The notes under the pieces were generated by a model. That model did no database searches and had not been told where the DNA came from. It saw only the letters and a list, made by a program, of their open reading frames with translations. Below, in pieces: positions 11,769 to 12,803 of a DNA stretch of 12,803 bases. A program made the translations under genes and the position numbers. The stretch's first letter is position 1, and the number at the start of each line of letters is the position of its first letter. This stretch comes from an uncultured Prevotella sp. (lineage in GTDB: Bacteria; Bacteroidota; Bacteroidia; Bacteroidales; Bacteroidaceae). The stretch is from the NCBI GenBank assembly GCA_900554835.1, contig USJD01000095.1, forward strand, positions 1-12,803. Direction: 5' to 3'.

Positions 11769-12803
11769 ATGGCACATAAACTTTGGGAAAAGAACTTTGA
11801 AGTAAACAAGGAAATCGAACGTTTCACCGTAGGCCGCGACCGCGAGTTGGACCTCTACCTCGCCAAGTATGACGTACTGGGCAGTATGGCTCATATCACC
11901 ATGCTGGAGAGTATCGGACTGCTGGAGAAATCTGAACTGGACCAGCTCTTAGCTGAGCTCAAACAGATTTATGCCATCGCCGACAAGGGCGAATTTGTGA
12001 TAGAAGACGGTGTGGAAGACGTACATTCCCAGGTTGAACTGATGCTCACCCAGAAGTTGGGCGAGATGGGCAAGAAGATTCATTCCGGCCGTTCACGCAA
12101 CGATCAGGTACTCGTGGATCTGAAGCTCTTTACCCGCCACGAACTCAAGGAGATTGTAGATTCTGTCAAGATTCTCTTCGACGAACTTATCCAGAAGAGC
12201 AACCAGTACAAGGATGTACTGATGCCGGGTTACACCCATCTCCAAGTAGCCATGCCTTCCTCTTTCGGCCTCTGGTTTGGTGCTTATGCAGAAGGACTTG
12301 CCGACGACATGCTTTTCCTGCAGGCAGCCTACCGCATGACCAACCGCAATCCGCTCGGAAGTGCAGCCGGCTATGGCAGCAGTTTCCCGCTCAACCGCAC
12401 CATGACTACCCAGTTGCTCGGTTTCGACAGTATGGACTATAATGTGGTCTATGCACAGATGGGTCGTGGCAAGATGGAGCGCAATGTGGCTTTTGCCATG
12501 GCTACCGTGGCAGGAACACTGGCCAAGATGGCTTTCGACGCCTGCATGTTCAACTGTCAGAACTTCGGCTTCGTCAAGTTGCCTAAGGAGTGCACCACGG
12601 GTTCCAGCATCATGCCTCACAAGAAGAATCCAGATGTATTCGAACTGATTCGTGCCAAGAGCAATAAGCTCCAGAGCCTTCCACAGCAGGTGATGCTCAT
12701 CATGAACAACCTGCCAGTAGGCTATTTCCGTGATCTTCAGATCATCAAGGAAGTATTTCTTCCTGCCTTCGGTGAGCTGAAAGACTGCCTGCAGATGGCA
12801 GCC
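11769..12803 (+). CDS. argH: Argininosuccinate lyase ArgH, partial (3' end outside window)
   Basis: The visible 345 codons encode most of argininosuccinate lyase, which splits argininosuccinate into arginine and fumarate in the last step of arginine synthesis. Family landmarks are VEDVHSQVE (82-90), SGRSRNDQV (106-114), MPGYTHLQVAMPSS (152-165, H157), LGSAAGYG (196-203) and the fumarase/aspartase signature GSSIMPHKKNPD (278-289). The frame is open to the end of the window; about 100 residues are missing. The start ATG at 11769 lies 39 bases after the SRPBCC stop, with no promoter evident between them. Confidence 0.96.
   Translation, partial: MAHKLWEKNFEVNKEIERFTVGRDRELDLYLAKYDVLGSMAHITMLESIGLLEKSELDQLLAELKQIYAIADKGEFVIEDGVEDVHSQVELMLTQKLGEMGKKIHSGRSRNDQVLVDLKLFTRHELKEIVDSVKILFDELIQKSNQYKDVLMPGYTHLQVAMPSSFGLWFGAYAEGLADDMLFLQAAYRMTNRNPLGSAAGYGSSFPLNRTMTTQLLGFDSMDYNVVYAQMGRGKMERNVAFAMATVAGTLAKMAFDACMFNCQNFGFVKLPKECTTGSSIMPHKKNPDVFELIRAKSNKLQSLPQQVMLIMNNLPVGYFRDLQIIKEVFLPAFGELKDCLQMAA

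Overview
The window looks like chromosomal DNA from a Bacteroidota member of the Prevotellaceae (Prevotella/Segatella type). The evidence is the Bacteroidota promoter element TAnnTTTG ahead of several genes, the lack of Shine-Dalgarno sites, an ECF sigma factor paired with a FecR anti-sigma, a Sus-type secreted starch-binding protein, and protein sequences typical of the group. No tool was run; every call comes from reading and translating the sequence, so genus-level placement is an inference.

Layout. (1) Positions 1-1624, minus: the N-terminal 541 codons of a secreted, probably starch-binding protein (CBM26-like then SusE/SusF-like); its end lies outside the window. (2) 1625-2277 has no gene but is dense in structure: a promoter and a LacI-type palindrome for gene 1, a 251-bp element bounded by imperfect inverted repeats (MITE-like), three head-to-tail 10-bp repeats, and a long two-part hairpin. 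(3) 2278-4044, plus: an AAA-ATPase fused to a PD-(D/E)XK nuclease-like domain, with its own well-formed promoter. (4) 4045-4332: no gene; an array of five 23-bp palindromic repeats. (5) 4333-4926, minus: HAD phosphatase. (6) 5007-6605, minus: ECF sigma factor then FecR anti-sigma, closed by a strong terminator. No SusC/SusD pair follows them here. (7) 6606-7142: sigma promoter, a 22-codon remnant of an outer-membrane barrel protein with its old terminator, short repeats, and an unlisted 52-aa small ORF. (8) 7143-8210, minus: ribD, divergent from (9) prmC-recX-comF on the plus strand (8303-10426). (10) 10603-12803, plus: pyrE, a small SRPBCC/START-like gene, and the first 345 codons of argH.

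How it fits together. The right half (ribD onward) is ordinary housekeeping: riboflavin synthesis, release-factor methylation, recombination control, a ComF-type phosphoribosyltransferase, pyrimidine and arginine synthesis. The left half is accessory: glycan capture at the cell surface, a cell-surface signalling sigma/anti-sigma pair, a nuclease-type ATPase flanked by repeat elements, and debris of a lost outer-membrane protein. The best candidates for something undescribed are the AAA-ATPase/nuclease gene with structured repeats on both sides, and the LacI-type operator upstream of the starch-binding gene.
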